In this document: one piece after another, positions 7,599 through 15,061 of the stretch
How the letters are laid out: every line of letters begins with the position of its first letter
How positions within the stretch are numbered: the stretch's first letter is position 1
Origin: an uncultured Thiotrichaceae bacterium
GTDB taxonomy: Bacteria > Pseudomonadota > Gammaproteobacteria > Thiotrichales > Thiotrichaceae
Reading direction: 5' to 3'
Assembly (NCBI GenBank): GCA_902727985.1
Contig: CACVAY010000030.1
Location: forward strand, 1 to 41,535
DNA length: 41,535 nt
Made by a program: the position numbers and the translations under genes
Notes under the pieces: generated by a model
What the model was told of the DNA's origin: nothing
The model's database searches: none
The model's input: only the letters and a program-made list of their open reading frames with translations

Positions 7599-9095
7599 TT
7601 AACCCCTTATAAAATCGATTGTATTGCCTTGAATAACGATATTATTCTTAGGTGCTTGAATAGTGAGATCGGTTGCTGAGTGAATGATGGTTTGTGTAGG
7701 TGTAAACTGGATTTTGCTACCACTGGCATTACGTAATGTAACACTGTTGTTTTTTTCATCGAAACGCAAATATTGCCCCTTTGGCGTGAGAAAAGCATAA
7801 CGGTTAATGATATCGCCACTCACAGATTTTGTATCAGGTAAGTCATCCATGCCATATAACCCACCAAGCACGACGGCATGGCTTGGGTCGTCAGATAAAG
7901 GTAAAAGTACTACCGAATCTCCGCAACTGGGGAGAGCCAATAGCCCTTTTTTCTTACCAGCTGCGACCTGAACAACATGCAACCAATCTGTCTCAACATC
8001 CTGATAGGTCGGTAAACTCACCTTAATCCGCCCTGCATGTTCAGGATCATCAACATTACTAACAATACCTATCGCCGTTTTGATAGTGCCCTGGGAGAGG
8101 GAGCCAAGCTCGGGCGGCGCTGTACTCAATTCTGAGATATAGCCATGTTCGGCATCAATGCAATGCAGAACGCGCGTCAGAAGATAGTTAGATTTTAAGG
8201 AGGGGGAAAACCCTTGTGTTGTCAGCTTGCGTCCTGGGTAATATTGGCTGCTTCCTTCTACAACCCCCCAAAACTGTTTTTCTCCTGTTTTACAGCGCTC
8301 CAAAACAGCTTGTGAAGTGTTTTCTGCTTGTGCTGTGCTAGTAACTGGATAGTCGATCAGACTTCGCTGTGCCTCATCAGAGAGACCGGTGCCAACTTTA
8401 CCGGTTGTTTGCTGGAGTGCCGTCGTATTCCATCCTGTGGTCTGCACGCTTGGGCAATGATACTGGCTGTTTTGCGTGAACCTTGCTTCTCGAACCTCTT
8501 CATCTTTGTCAATGAGCAAAGGGGCACCTACCCCCTTAAGTGTGAATAAATACAACGTGTCCTCATGAACCTGAAAATAATAGCCTTGGGTATGGGCAAG
8601 CGCAGACAGCCAAGCCCAGTCAGCCTGCTGATATTGAATTTTCCAGTCCCATGCTGGTGGTGATTCGTCTGTATGAAAACGAAGTCCGATATCAGAGGCC
8701 CATTCTTTGGCTAATGCTTTAATATCGGTCTTTACATGTGCTCGCACGTGTTGGCGCATGCTTAACGTTTGTACAGCATCATGACCACGGATATGTAATA
8801 GCTCTTCACCTGATGCACCATACACATAATCAATGGCGGTAATTGTACCCATAAATAGACTGCTACGGTCGCCCTCAATAGAAACGGCTAAAGATTGACC
8901 CGTTTTGAGAGATATTTCATCCAAGGCCAGACCTATCTGATTATGCAGAATAATCTCACATTGCGCGGCACAAGAGAGGTATTGATTAATGCGAACACTC
9001 AGCAAATTGGCAAGCCTATCGGTGGGTAACGAGGCGTGATTAATGCTGATATCAATGTCAGCTAAGGTACGACGTGGATTATTTATATTCATCAA
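7599..9095 (-). CDS. VgrG/gp27-gp5-like central spike protein
   Basis: The 498-residue protein is of the Afp8/Pvc8 type. Residues about 1-320 resemble the gp27/phage late-control D hub (ADIDISINHASLP, RGHDAVQTLSMRQHV, ALAHTQGYYFQVHEDTLYLF). Residues about 335-425 are the gp5 OB-fold (IGIVSNVDDPEHAGRIKVSLP and later GDSVVLLPLSDDPSHAVVLGGLYG). The final about 60 residues are short beta-strands (YLRFDEKNNSVTLRN, then ATDLTIQAP) that should form a trimeric beta-helix needle carrying the PAAR-like tip. No lysozyme or toxin extension is present. The gene follows the adaptor gene by 7 bases and precedes the tip gene by 3 bases. Confidence 0.93.
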   Translation of the reverse strand: MMNINNPRRTLADIDISINHASLPTDRLANLLSVRINQYLSCAAQCEIILHNQIGLALDEISLKTGQSLAVSIEGDRSSLFMGTITAIDYVYGASGEELLHIRGHDAVQTLSMRQHVRAHVKTDIKALAKEWASDIGLRFHTDESPPAWDWKIQYQQADWAWLSALAHTQGYYFQVHEDTLYLFTLKGVGAPLLIDKDEEVREARFTQNSQYHCPSVQTTGWNTTALQQTTGKVGTGLSDEAQRSLIDYPVTSTAQAENTSQAVLERCKTGEKQFWGVVEGSSQYYPGRKLTTQGFSPSLKSNYLLTRVLHCIDAEHGYISELSTAPPELGSLSQGTIKTAIGIVSNVDDPEHAGRIKVSLPTYQDVETDWLHVVQVAAGKKKGLLALPSCGDSVVLLPLSDDPSHAVVLGGLYGMDDLPDTKSVSGDIINRYAFLTPKGQYLRFDEKNNSVTLRNASGSKIQFTPTQTIIHSATDLTIQAPKNNIVIQGNTIDFIRG

Positions 9096-9102
9096 AACAC
9101 CT

Positions 9103-10989
9103 CTATGGAATTTTCAATGCCAGGTTGCTCGGTAACTTCAGGGGATCTATCACGTCATTGGCATAGGCAATACGTCGCCAAAGGCTCGCATCTTGGTAGT
9201 AGTGATAGGCAACTTGATCCAGCCTTTCCGAATTACTGGTATATCGGTTTGAGGGCTGGCTTTTTCCTGTGTTATTTTTTTGAATAACGCTTTCTAAGTC
9301 ATTTTCCTGCTGTTGTTGTTCGTCACTTTGTAATGTTTTTAGCTGTGCTTTTATGTGTTGCAGCTGTGTTAGTTTTTTATGGTGCTCAATGCTGTTGTCA
9401 ACTGACCAGGCTTGCAATATTTTCAGGTCTTTTATTAGTATTTTAACCTCAGGTTTTTCCGGTAGTTCCAATATGTTACCGGTAATGTGTTCAATGTATT
9501 TTTTTGTATCTGCAACTTTATGTTCTGCCTGAGGTTGTGCGTATTTATTTTCGAGTTGCTGAGTCCGTGTTAATGCTTGCTCAAGTGGGGATTGTTGACG
9601 AATAAACCGAAACGATTCTGAGGCGGTTTGCAGGTACTGTATACCGTGAAGTATTGTATCCAGTAACCATCGCCCTTGTTTGACAACCTGTGTTTTCCCT
9701 TTTTCCCACGCTTTGGCCAGTAATGGGGGTAACTGTTTTAGTTGAGCATATAAAGGCTCTATTAAGTGCTCAATGGTTTTATGTGCGATGAGCTTCATCG
9801 CCTCAAATGCTGTTTTTAACGCTTTTTTAATATGTTGGTACGTGGTATCGATCGCACCTCCTAAAGAGTGCTGTGCTTTTTTAGCAAAGGGCTTGATCGC
9901 ATTGTAAGCTTGTTGCATAAACTGAGTACCTGTCACCACCGCTTGTACTACTTTCTCCTTGAGTCGACGATAGGTTTCTTTACTCATTGCCCAAGCGGTT
10001 TTAGCTTGTTGTTTAAGCATATTCAGCAAGGGCTTCATGGTTTCCCAAGCTTTTGTCAAAACAGGATCGACATGTTTCTGATAAAGTGTCGCAACCCGCC
10101 TGGCAAAGGTATTCAGATGGTCTTTTACTCCACTGTATTGATCCAGCAGGAATGCTCCCGTTGCGTGGGAAACCAGTGTCAGCGTGTCTTGCAGGTTTTG
10201 CCAGGATGTTTTGAGTGAAGACTTTTTCTCATCAGAGTTGTCTTGACTCTCACTGGAAAAATCAAATGCGAGTGCTGTACGGAATTGATCTAAAAGGGCT
10301 TTGGCAGCGTCAAGTGAGTGGTTGATATGTATACCTAAGCCACTATCCAATAGCATTTTATCCACAAGCTCATCCAAAGACGGCTGTTTGTTAGCGGTTT
10401 CATTATCAGTCAGTGATGCAGGCAAGATACCACCACTTAAGCGATGGCTTTTTACCGTTTGCTGCGTGCTACTTTTTCCCTTTTGTGACGATGTATGGTT
10501 TTTGATATTAAGAGGTGCTGCTGTTGCCTTCTTTTTGAGGGGGACATCGACTTTACGAAAACGCAGACTAATCCATGAGCGCTGAGGAATGCCCGCAACT
10601 GTAAAGTGCTCCAAACGTTCCGCAAGATCCAGCACAACGCCTTTGACATTCATGCTTTTCCCCCAGATGAAACAAACGATAGCAGGGGTACGACGCTGAT
10701 TATTGGGTTTTGTCAGATTCCAGAGTGGCTCAGTGAGTTTTCTAACATCTTTTGGTAATGGTTTGCTGCTTTGTAGGTTGATATCAAACAGTAGTTGCAA
10801 TTCAATTTCGGTACTCCCTCCTCCCGTAAAGAGTAGCGGACTATCAGATAAACCAATCCCAGACAGTGTGCCATGCACCGATTGCACGTCGGTAATCCCA
10901 GAGTTGCGCTGCCACTGTAATTTCTCTGGGTTGAGCAAGCACTCAATCATTTCTCCAGAGTCTTCGACCAGAAAGGCTACACGATCCAT
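9103..10989 (-). CDS. CIS LysM-type tube/spike adaptor with a roughly 400-residue helical insertion
   Basis: Both ends match the Afp7/Pvc7 (gp53-like) adaptor. Residues about 1-150 form the N-terminal CIS tube-type domain (MDRVAFLVEDSGEMIECLLNP, then TEIELQLLFDIN and RSWISLRFRKV). The last about 50 residues are a LysM-like domain (ERLDQVAYHYYQDASLWRRI, then LKLPSNLALKIP). Family members I know are about 200-250 residues. Here a 628-residue product carries a Lys/Gln/Ala-rich amphipathic helical stretch from about 165 to 575, with regularly spaced Trp, Tyr and Leu. The frame is open throughout and overlaps the upstream gene by 13 bases. No separate tape-measure gene exists in the operon, so the insertion could supply that job or line the tube end. 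That is inference. Confidence 0.85.
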   Translation of the reverse strand: MDRVAFLVEDSGEMIECLLNPEKLQWQRNSGITDVQSVHGTLSGIGLSDSPLLFTGGGSTEIELQLLFDINLQSSKPLPKDVRKLTEPLWNLTKPNNQRRTPAIVCFIWGKSMNVKGVVLDLAERLEHFTVAGIPQRSWISLRFRKVDVPLKKKATAAPLNIKNHTSSQKGKSSTQQTVKSHRLSGGILPASLTDNETANKQPSLDELVDKMLLDSGLGIHINHSLDAAKALLDQFRTALAFDFSSESQDNSDEKKSSLKTSWQNLQDTLTLVSHATGAFLLDQYSGVKDHLNTFARRVATLYQKHVDPVLTKAWETMKPLLNMLKQQAKTAWAMSKETYRRLKEKVVQAVVTGTQFMQQAYNAIKPFAKKAQHSLGGAIDTTYQHIKKALKTAFEAMKLIAHKTIEHLIEPLYAQLKQLPPLLAKAWEKGKTQVVKQGRWLLDTILHGIQYLQTASESFRFIRQQSPLEQALTRTQQLENKYAQPQAEHKVADTKKYIEHITGNILELPEKPEVKILIKDLKILQAWSVDNSIEHHKKLTQLQHIKAQLKTLQSDEQQQQENDLESVIQKNNTGKSQPSNRYTSNSERLDQVAYHYYQDASLWRRIAYANDVIDPLKLPSNLALKIP

Positions 10990-11996
10990 GGGGGACTCCT
11001 TTGTGCATCTTCAAGATGTTTTTGGCGTTGTTGTTCCCGTAATAGCTGTATAGCCGAGGGCTGTGCTGGATGTGTCGTTCTTTTGGGTAAGACTGGCCAG
11101 TTTTTTTCGGCAACTGTTGAGGATTGATGAGAGACAGTTCTTAGCCCAGGTGTTATAACGGGGAAAGATGTATCTGATGTATTGTTTTCTGAAGCCGTTT
11201 CTTCCGTTGATGCTTTATGCCTGAATGGTAATACGTTAGGTCTATCTTGTACCAGAGCTTCATCAGCATACTCGACAGAGGTGATCACATTGCGTTCAGA
11301 ATGTAGCGTGGCTTTAGGTTTTGCTCTCAAATGATTGACGTCACTAGCGTCTATTTGGGTATCTCCCCCCTGAGAGGTTATATCGTTAACAATAGGGTGT
11401 TGTAGAGTATGCGCTACTTTTGGAGTGCGCCTGTGAGTTGTTACGTCTTCCACTGTAGTCAGTATTTTTTTAGACCTTTTTGGGACGGACTGACTCGCCT
11501 GAATCTCGGATTCAGCGTGAGGTTGCTGCATCCCAGTTTGTTGGGAGTTGGTAACCTGACTCTGTGTTGTTTGTGGTGTCGTAGAAGGATGAGATAGAAC
11601 AACAGTAGAACGCAGTCTTTTAAAAAAAGTGCCAAGAGAGAGCCTGGTTTGTGAAAATATTGCTGAGACATCACTGACAAAAGTATCTTTAGTCCGCATA
11701 TCGCGTTCTTTATGCTCAACCATGGAGTCATTGGGATCGTCTGGCTTCATCGTATTATTGGATGAAACCCAGGCACTAGCGGGTATATGTCGTGTTTTCT
11801 CAAGCCAGTGCTTTGGTGGAGGGGGGGGAGAGAATGCACGTCTGTTATGAAACGACTGATTCTTTGTCGTGAATAAAGGGCTAGCATTGGTTTGAACCTG
11901 CTCATGTTTCGACACCCAGGCATCACCATAAGTCACCAAACGCATTAACAGCTTGATGACCCCCTTAACCAACACTACGGAAAACCGCCGGATCAC
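10977..11996 (-). CDS. Pro/Ser/Thr-rich, largely disordered CIS-operon protein of unknown function
   Basis: The 339-residue product has a basic, hydrophobic N-terminal helix (MIRRFSVVLVKGVIKLLMRL). A long low-complexity stretch rich in Ser, Thr, Pro, Gln and Lys follows, with a short basic helix near the end (LLREQQRQKHLEDAQ). I recognise no domain. It sits between the tube gene (3 bases upstream) and the adaptor gene (13-base overlap), a slot where other eCIS operons carry a small Pvc6/DUF5908-type protein and extra tube genes. Options are a divergent scaffold or tape-measure-like factor, a cargo carried in the tube, or a membrane linker through its first helix. An uninterrupted run of eight C lies in the coding strand around 11821-11828 within a PPPPP codon run. 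Confidence 0.7.
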   Translation of the reverse strand: MIRRFSVVLVKGVIKLLMRLVTYGDAWVSKHEQVQTNASPLFTTKNQSFHNRRAFSPPPPPKHWLEKTRHIPASAWVSSNNTMKPDDPNDSMVEHKERDMRTKDTFVSDVSAIFSQTRLSLGTFFKRLRSTVVLSHPSTTPQTTQSQVTNSQQTGMQQPHAESEIQASQSVPKRSKKILTTVEDVTTHRRTPKVAHTLQHPIVNDITSQGGDTQIDASDVNHLRAKPKATLHSERNVITSVEYADEALVQDRPNVLPFRHKASTEETASENNTSDTSFPVITPGLRTVSHQSSTVAEKNWPVLPKRTTHPAQPSAIQLLREQQRQKHLEDAQRSPPWIV

Positions 11997-11999
11997 AAA

Positions 12000-12434
12000 C
12001 TACCCCCGTTCTCGTTTAATACCGTCATAAACCAAGGTCAACTTTTCGATGGCAATTTCTTTGCTGAGGCTATCAAGTGGAGCACCTTGCCACTCAGAAG
12101 GCCAAGCGCTCAATAAAGTCCAGCTCATGACTTCTTCATTGGTTTTGTCATTCAACATGCTGATTGAAATATCTTTACGTTGTACATCACCTTGAATGGT
12201 TTGCAGCATCCAGTCCCACAATTCAGTTGAGGAGGTCATGCCATAGCTTAAGGTAATTGCAGCGTATTCAACCGGGCCTGGTATGTGGCGAATGATCTGA
12301 TTTTGCCCTGCTTCCCTATATTTAATCGGCGTGACTTTGACATCCAGACCACTGCACGCAACAAAATGAGCTTTACCCGTCGTGCCTGTGTCTACCGTAA
12401 AATTATAGGCGCGATATGGATCGTTATTAGACAT
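12000..12434 (-). CDS. CIS inner tube protein (gp19 family)
   Basis: The 144-residue protein is a T4 gp19/Hcp-like tube subunit of the Afp1/Pvc1 family. It shows the expected FTVDTG start, the ACSGLDVKVTPIKYREAG loop, an HIPGPVEYAAITLSYGM strand pair and the WQGAPLDSLSKEIAIEKLTLVYDG end. Hexameric rings of this protein stack to form the tube propelled by sheath contraction. It is the only tube gene here, whereas Afp and PVC carry a separate initiator tube protein (Afp5), so this machine uses one tube paralogue or a divergent initiator. A GGGAGA ribosome binding site lies about eight bases before the ATG, and the sheath gene ends 12 bases upstream. Confidence 0.95.
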   Translation of the reverse strand: MSNNDPYRAYNFTVDTGTTGKAHFVACSGLDVKVTPIKYREAGQNQIIRHIPGPVEYAAITLSYGMTSSTELWDWMLQTIQGDVQRKDISISMLNDKTNEEVMSWTLLSAWPSEWQGAPLDSLSKEIAIEKLTLVYDGIKRERG

Positions 12435-12446
12435 GCTTTTTTCTCC

Positions 12447-13640
12447 CTAAATTTCAGCTTCGGTATCAGTACCTGCGCTACGTTGGCTAATTTTGAAAAT
12501 AACGAATTCCGCCGGTTTAACGGGCGCTACACCAATAACAGCGGTTACTTGTCCGGCGTCAATGGCTTCGGGAGGATTGGTTTCTTCATCACACTTGACA
12601 AAAAAAGCCTCTTGTTCAGTCTTCCCCATGAGTGCACCATCTCGCCATAACAGCGTTAGGAAAGCGGCAATCTGGATACGAATTTTTCGCCAAAGTGTAT
12701 GATCATTAGGTTGAAAAACAATCCATTCGGTATTTCTGGCAATAGATTCTTCAATCATATTGAATAATCGTCTGACATTGAGATAACGCCATTCGCTGCC
12801 TTTGGGAGCCAACGTTCTAGCTCCCCAGACTTTAATATTGCCATCAAAACTGCGAATACAGTTGATGCCAGACTGATTGAGGACTTCTTGTTCTGCACGC
12901 GTGACTAAATAATTGACATTACCTTCTCTGATGTAAACATTGGCAGGTGCTTTATGTACCCCGGGATTTGCATCGGTACTCGCCCAAATACCTGCAATAT
13001 AACCCGCAGGTGGCGTTACGATAGCCTCACCTGAAATCGCATCTTTGGTCACAATCCAGGGAAAATAACAGGTGGCATTGCCATTTTTTGATTCACCTGG
13101 CCCCACACCTTCTGCCTTGTCTGAAGCCGTACTTGTGGGTGTTGGGCTGCTGTTCACCGCGCGCATAGTTAAACTGCGCATATTGGGAATGTCTTTTGGA
13201 GCATCAAGAATGGCAACTCGGTAAGCATAGGGTGCTTCACAATGACTTTTTAAGGCATCATAATCAGAGGCAGAGGTAAAGCCTGCTGCAGCCACCATGG
13301 CAATTTCGTCAATCCTGGCAAGTTGTTCCAAACCTTTTTCCAAACGGTTATCGCCAGGAGCTGAGCTACTATTGCCAATATTGACCACAAAACAGCGTGA
13401 TCCACCTTGGAGGAAAAATGCATAAACGGATTGTGAGAGGAGCGTACCTTTTTGAGCACTGCCAACAAATTCTGTTTTGAAGCTCTCCCAGTTATTGACC
13501 TCAATGGCTTCATTAAGATGAGCTTTGGTATTTGGCGCTTCGCCTAAAAATGCAGCGGTACTCGTACCCACCCGTTCAATAGGACCCGCCCCCAGTGGAA
13601 CCTCTTCCACATAGACACCAGGTGCCAGATAATTCGGCAT
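12447..13640 (-). CDS. contractile tail sheath protein
   Basis: The 397-residue protein begins MPNYLAPGVYVEEVP, the classic start of CIS and phage sheath proteins. It has the conserved C-terminal core with RRLFNMIEESIARNTEWIVFQPND and WRKIRIQIAAFLTLLWRDGAL, ending with VIFKISQ. The core makes the interlocked mesh around the tube. A Ser/Thr/Gly/Pro-rich loop at about residues 167-190 is likely surface exposed. Only one sheath gene is present, versus three in Afp and PVC. A near-perfect AGGAGG ribosome binding site (rc of CCTCC at about 13648-13653) fits high expression. The gap to the terminator gene is 21 bases. Confidence 0.96.
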   Translation of the reverse strand: MPNYLAPGVYVEEVPLGAGPIERVGTSTAAFLGEAPNTKAHLNEAIEVNNWESFKTEFVGSAQKGTLLSQSVYAFFLQGGSRCFVVNIGNSSSAPGDNRLEKGLEQLARIDEIAMVAAAGFTSASDYDALKSHCEAPYAYRVAILDAPKDIPNMRSLTMRAVNSSPTPTSTASDKAEGVGPGESKNGNATCYFPWIVTKDAISGEAIVTPPAGYIAGIWASTDANPGVHKAPANVYIREGNVNYLVTRAEQEVLNQSGINCIRSFDGNIKVWGARTLAPKGSEWRYLNVRRLFNMIEESIARNTEWIVFQPNDHTLWRKIRIQIAAFLTLLWRDGALMGKTEQEAFFVKCDEETNPPEAIDAGQVTAVIGVAPVKPAEFVIFKISQRSAGTDTEAEI

Positions 13641-13661
13641 GGTATATCCTCCTTTTTCGTT

Positions 13662-14105
13662 TTAATCCAGTTGTTGTGTATCAATAATCAATTCCTTCAC
13701 AGGTTTAGCTGGTTTTTGAGGTTTTGATTGTGTGTATAGTATTTCGATAATAAAGCTCGGTATGGGGGGGATATGCATAGCTGTCCAGAAATCATAAGGC
13801 AGCATTTCCTGGCTAATATCAAATAAGTCTGTCTGAGAAGCCGCAATAAAAAGGTCACCCAATAATCGGTGAGACTCCTGATCATCACCCCCGTGAACTG
13901 TCACTAAATAGCGTAATAATGTTTGGTACTCATTTCTATTATGAGTGCTGCGTAGCGTCGATTCCTGTAGTTGAAACAAATAAAGGCTGACCCATGGGGA
14001 GTCAGAATCAGAGAGCGCGCCTGGCCTTGACAGAGAGACTGTCGGCCCATTCAGAACAGTATTTGCCCATTCACTGAGTTGAAGGCTGATACGATCAAAA
14101 GACAT
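13662..14105 (-). CDS. CIS tail terminator/cap protein (Pvc16/DUF4255 family)
   Basis: The 147-residue product matches the Pvc16 N-terminal family. It has an early amphipathic helix (FDRISLQLSEWANTVL), a YLFQLQESTLRSTHNR segment and the signature RYLVTVHGGDDQESHRLLGDLFIAA at about residues 66-90. Afp16/Pvc16 hexamers cap the distal end of tube and sheath and fix particle length together with the tape measure. Here the gene leads the operon, an order also seen in several eCIS lineages. The ATG is preceded by an AAGGGG about nine bases upstream. The 14106-14261 upstream stretch should hold the operon promoter, but I could not find a convincing -35/-10 pair. Confidence 0.88.
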   Translation of the reverse strand: MSFDRISLQLSEWANTVLNGPTVSLSRPGALSDSDSPWVSLYLFQLQESTLRSTHNRNEYQTLLRYLVTVHGGDDQESHRLLGDLFIAASQTDLFDISQEMLPYDFWTAMHIPPIPSFIIEILYTQSKPQKPAKPVKELIIDTQQLD

Positions 14106-14261
14106 CCCTATTTTCCCCTTCGCTTTGCTTAACTATAGTTCAATATTGTGGGAAATGTGGGATGTCTGCTGAGAAATATTATTTTTCTTTAAGAGGGAGT
14201 AAAAGCGAGAGCTTCCCACATAGTAAGCGTTACCAAACACCTTACTGACGAGGAAACTTTC

Positions 14262-14381
14262 ATGAAGAAGAGTATAACCGTTGCATTTGATGCCATGACA
14301 GGACGATTCAAAAATGGAAAATCAGGGCTTGCCGAGAAAGGCTTGGAGTTTATCAAACTCTGGAAGATGATGATCAAATGA
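14262..14381 (+). CDS. possible 39-residue small protein, divergent from the CIS operon
   Basis: ATG at 14262 has a good GAGGA ribosome binding site seven bases upstream and opens a frame of 39 codons ending at TGA 14379-14381. The peptide begins MKKSITVAFDAMTGRFKNGK and ends in a basic KLWKMMIK tail. I recognise no family. It is the only credible reading frame in the 14106-14439 gap. It may be a real small protein, the start of a gene lost by deletion, or chance. The upstream GTAAGCGTTACC (14233-14244) recalls the terminal repeats of the 404-544 element. Confidence 0.3.
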   Translation: MKKSITVAFDAMTGRFKNGKSGLAEKGLEFIKLWKMMIK

Positions 14382-14439
14382 ATCTAAACAGCTAACAACC
14401 CTCTTCCACCCTGATAAGAAAATCTTTAATGTCAGCAGT

Positions 14440-14877
14440 TTAGAGACTTTCTATTTGAGAACGCAAATCTTTAACTTTTGCACATAAGTATTTCTCCATA
14501 TGCTCAATGTCATCAAGAATTACTTTCTTCTGTTCCGCCACATCACCAGAATGCTTAACAATCTGATCTAGCTCGGCAATTGCCGCTTGCAGTATAGGAG
14601 AAATTTCTTGTTCGTCTGTATATTTTGATTTACCACTGTCAGAGATAATCGTTTTATGCGATCGCCCAAAGGTGAATTTTTTACTGGCAGGTAAAAACGA
14701 GCCTTTTGCTCTTTTATCATAAACCCTTAGGACATCATCCTTGTCCTCCTGCCTTAAGGTATAGCGTGTAATTTCAGCAGGGCAACTTATGCCCATGGTT
14801 TTTAAGGGTGAATCAGGCATACATTCTTCGTTATTCGATTTTTTTTCACTGGATTTATCTAGATCTGACTTTCTCAT
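14440..14877 (-). CDS. charged soluble protein of unknown function upstream of the CIS operon
   Basis: The likely start is the ATG at 14877, which has a GAGG eight bases upstream; a TTG at 14910 would add 11 residues but has no better site. The 145-residue product starts MRKSDLDKSSEKKSNNEEC. It has a Lys/Ser/Glu-rich N-terminus, a middle with FTFGRSHKTII, and a C-terminal helical half (AAIAELDQIVKHSGDVA, then KKVILDDIEHMEKYL) likely to form a coiled coil. No signal peptide or membrane segment is present and I recognise no domain. It lies on the CIS strand, 334 bases upstream of the first CIS gene, so it could be a regulator, chaperone or cargo. This is a guess from position only. Confidence 0.6.
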   Translation of the reverse strand: MRKSDLDKSSEKKSNNEECMPDSPLKTMGISCPAEITRYTLRQEDKDDVLRVYDKRAKGSFLPASKKFTFGRSHKTIISDSGKSKYTDEQEISPILQAAIAELDQIVKHSGDVAEQKKVILDDIEHMEKYLCAKVKDLRSQIESL

Positions 14878-14978
14878 TGCTATTACCTCATCTAGGTATT
14901 GTTTTGCCAAGGGGGAAGCCCTAAAAACAGCCGCGAGACGTTCAAGGACGAAACAAACGGAATGCAGAAGCCACCATG

Positions 14979-14996
14979 TACATGAGGATACATGAG
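14979..14996. repeat. short direct repeat TACATGAG
   Basis: Two copies of TACATGAG lie at 14979-14986 and 14989-14996 in the 184-base gap between the charged protein gene and the end of the fructokinase gene. The gap contains no gene or convincing terminator that I can see. Confidence 0.35.
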
Positions 14997-15061
14997 TATT
15001 TCAGCTACCGCTTAACCAAGTCATTGAAGTTCGCAGCAGATTCTTAGAGGTTTCCAAAATG

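Noticed and set aside
4238-14105. Prophage or tailocin instead of an eCIS-lineage machine
   Set aside because: No capsid, portal, terminase, lysis or integrase genes. The Pvc16 terminator, LysM adaptor and single short tube of the Afp1 type fit the eCIS lineage better than a phage remnant.
14262-14877. Toxin-antitoxin pair
   Set aside because: The two ORFs are convergent rather than one operon, and neither shows a known toxin or antitoxin motif.
14979-14996. CRISPR-like direct repeats
   Set aside because: Only two 8-base copies separated by two bases, with no array or cas gene in the window.
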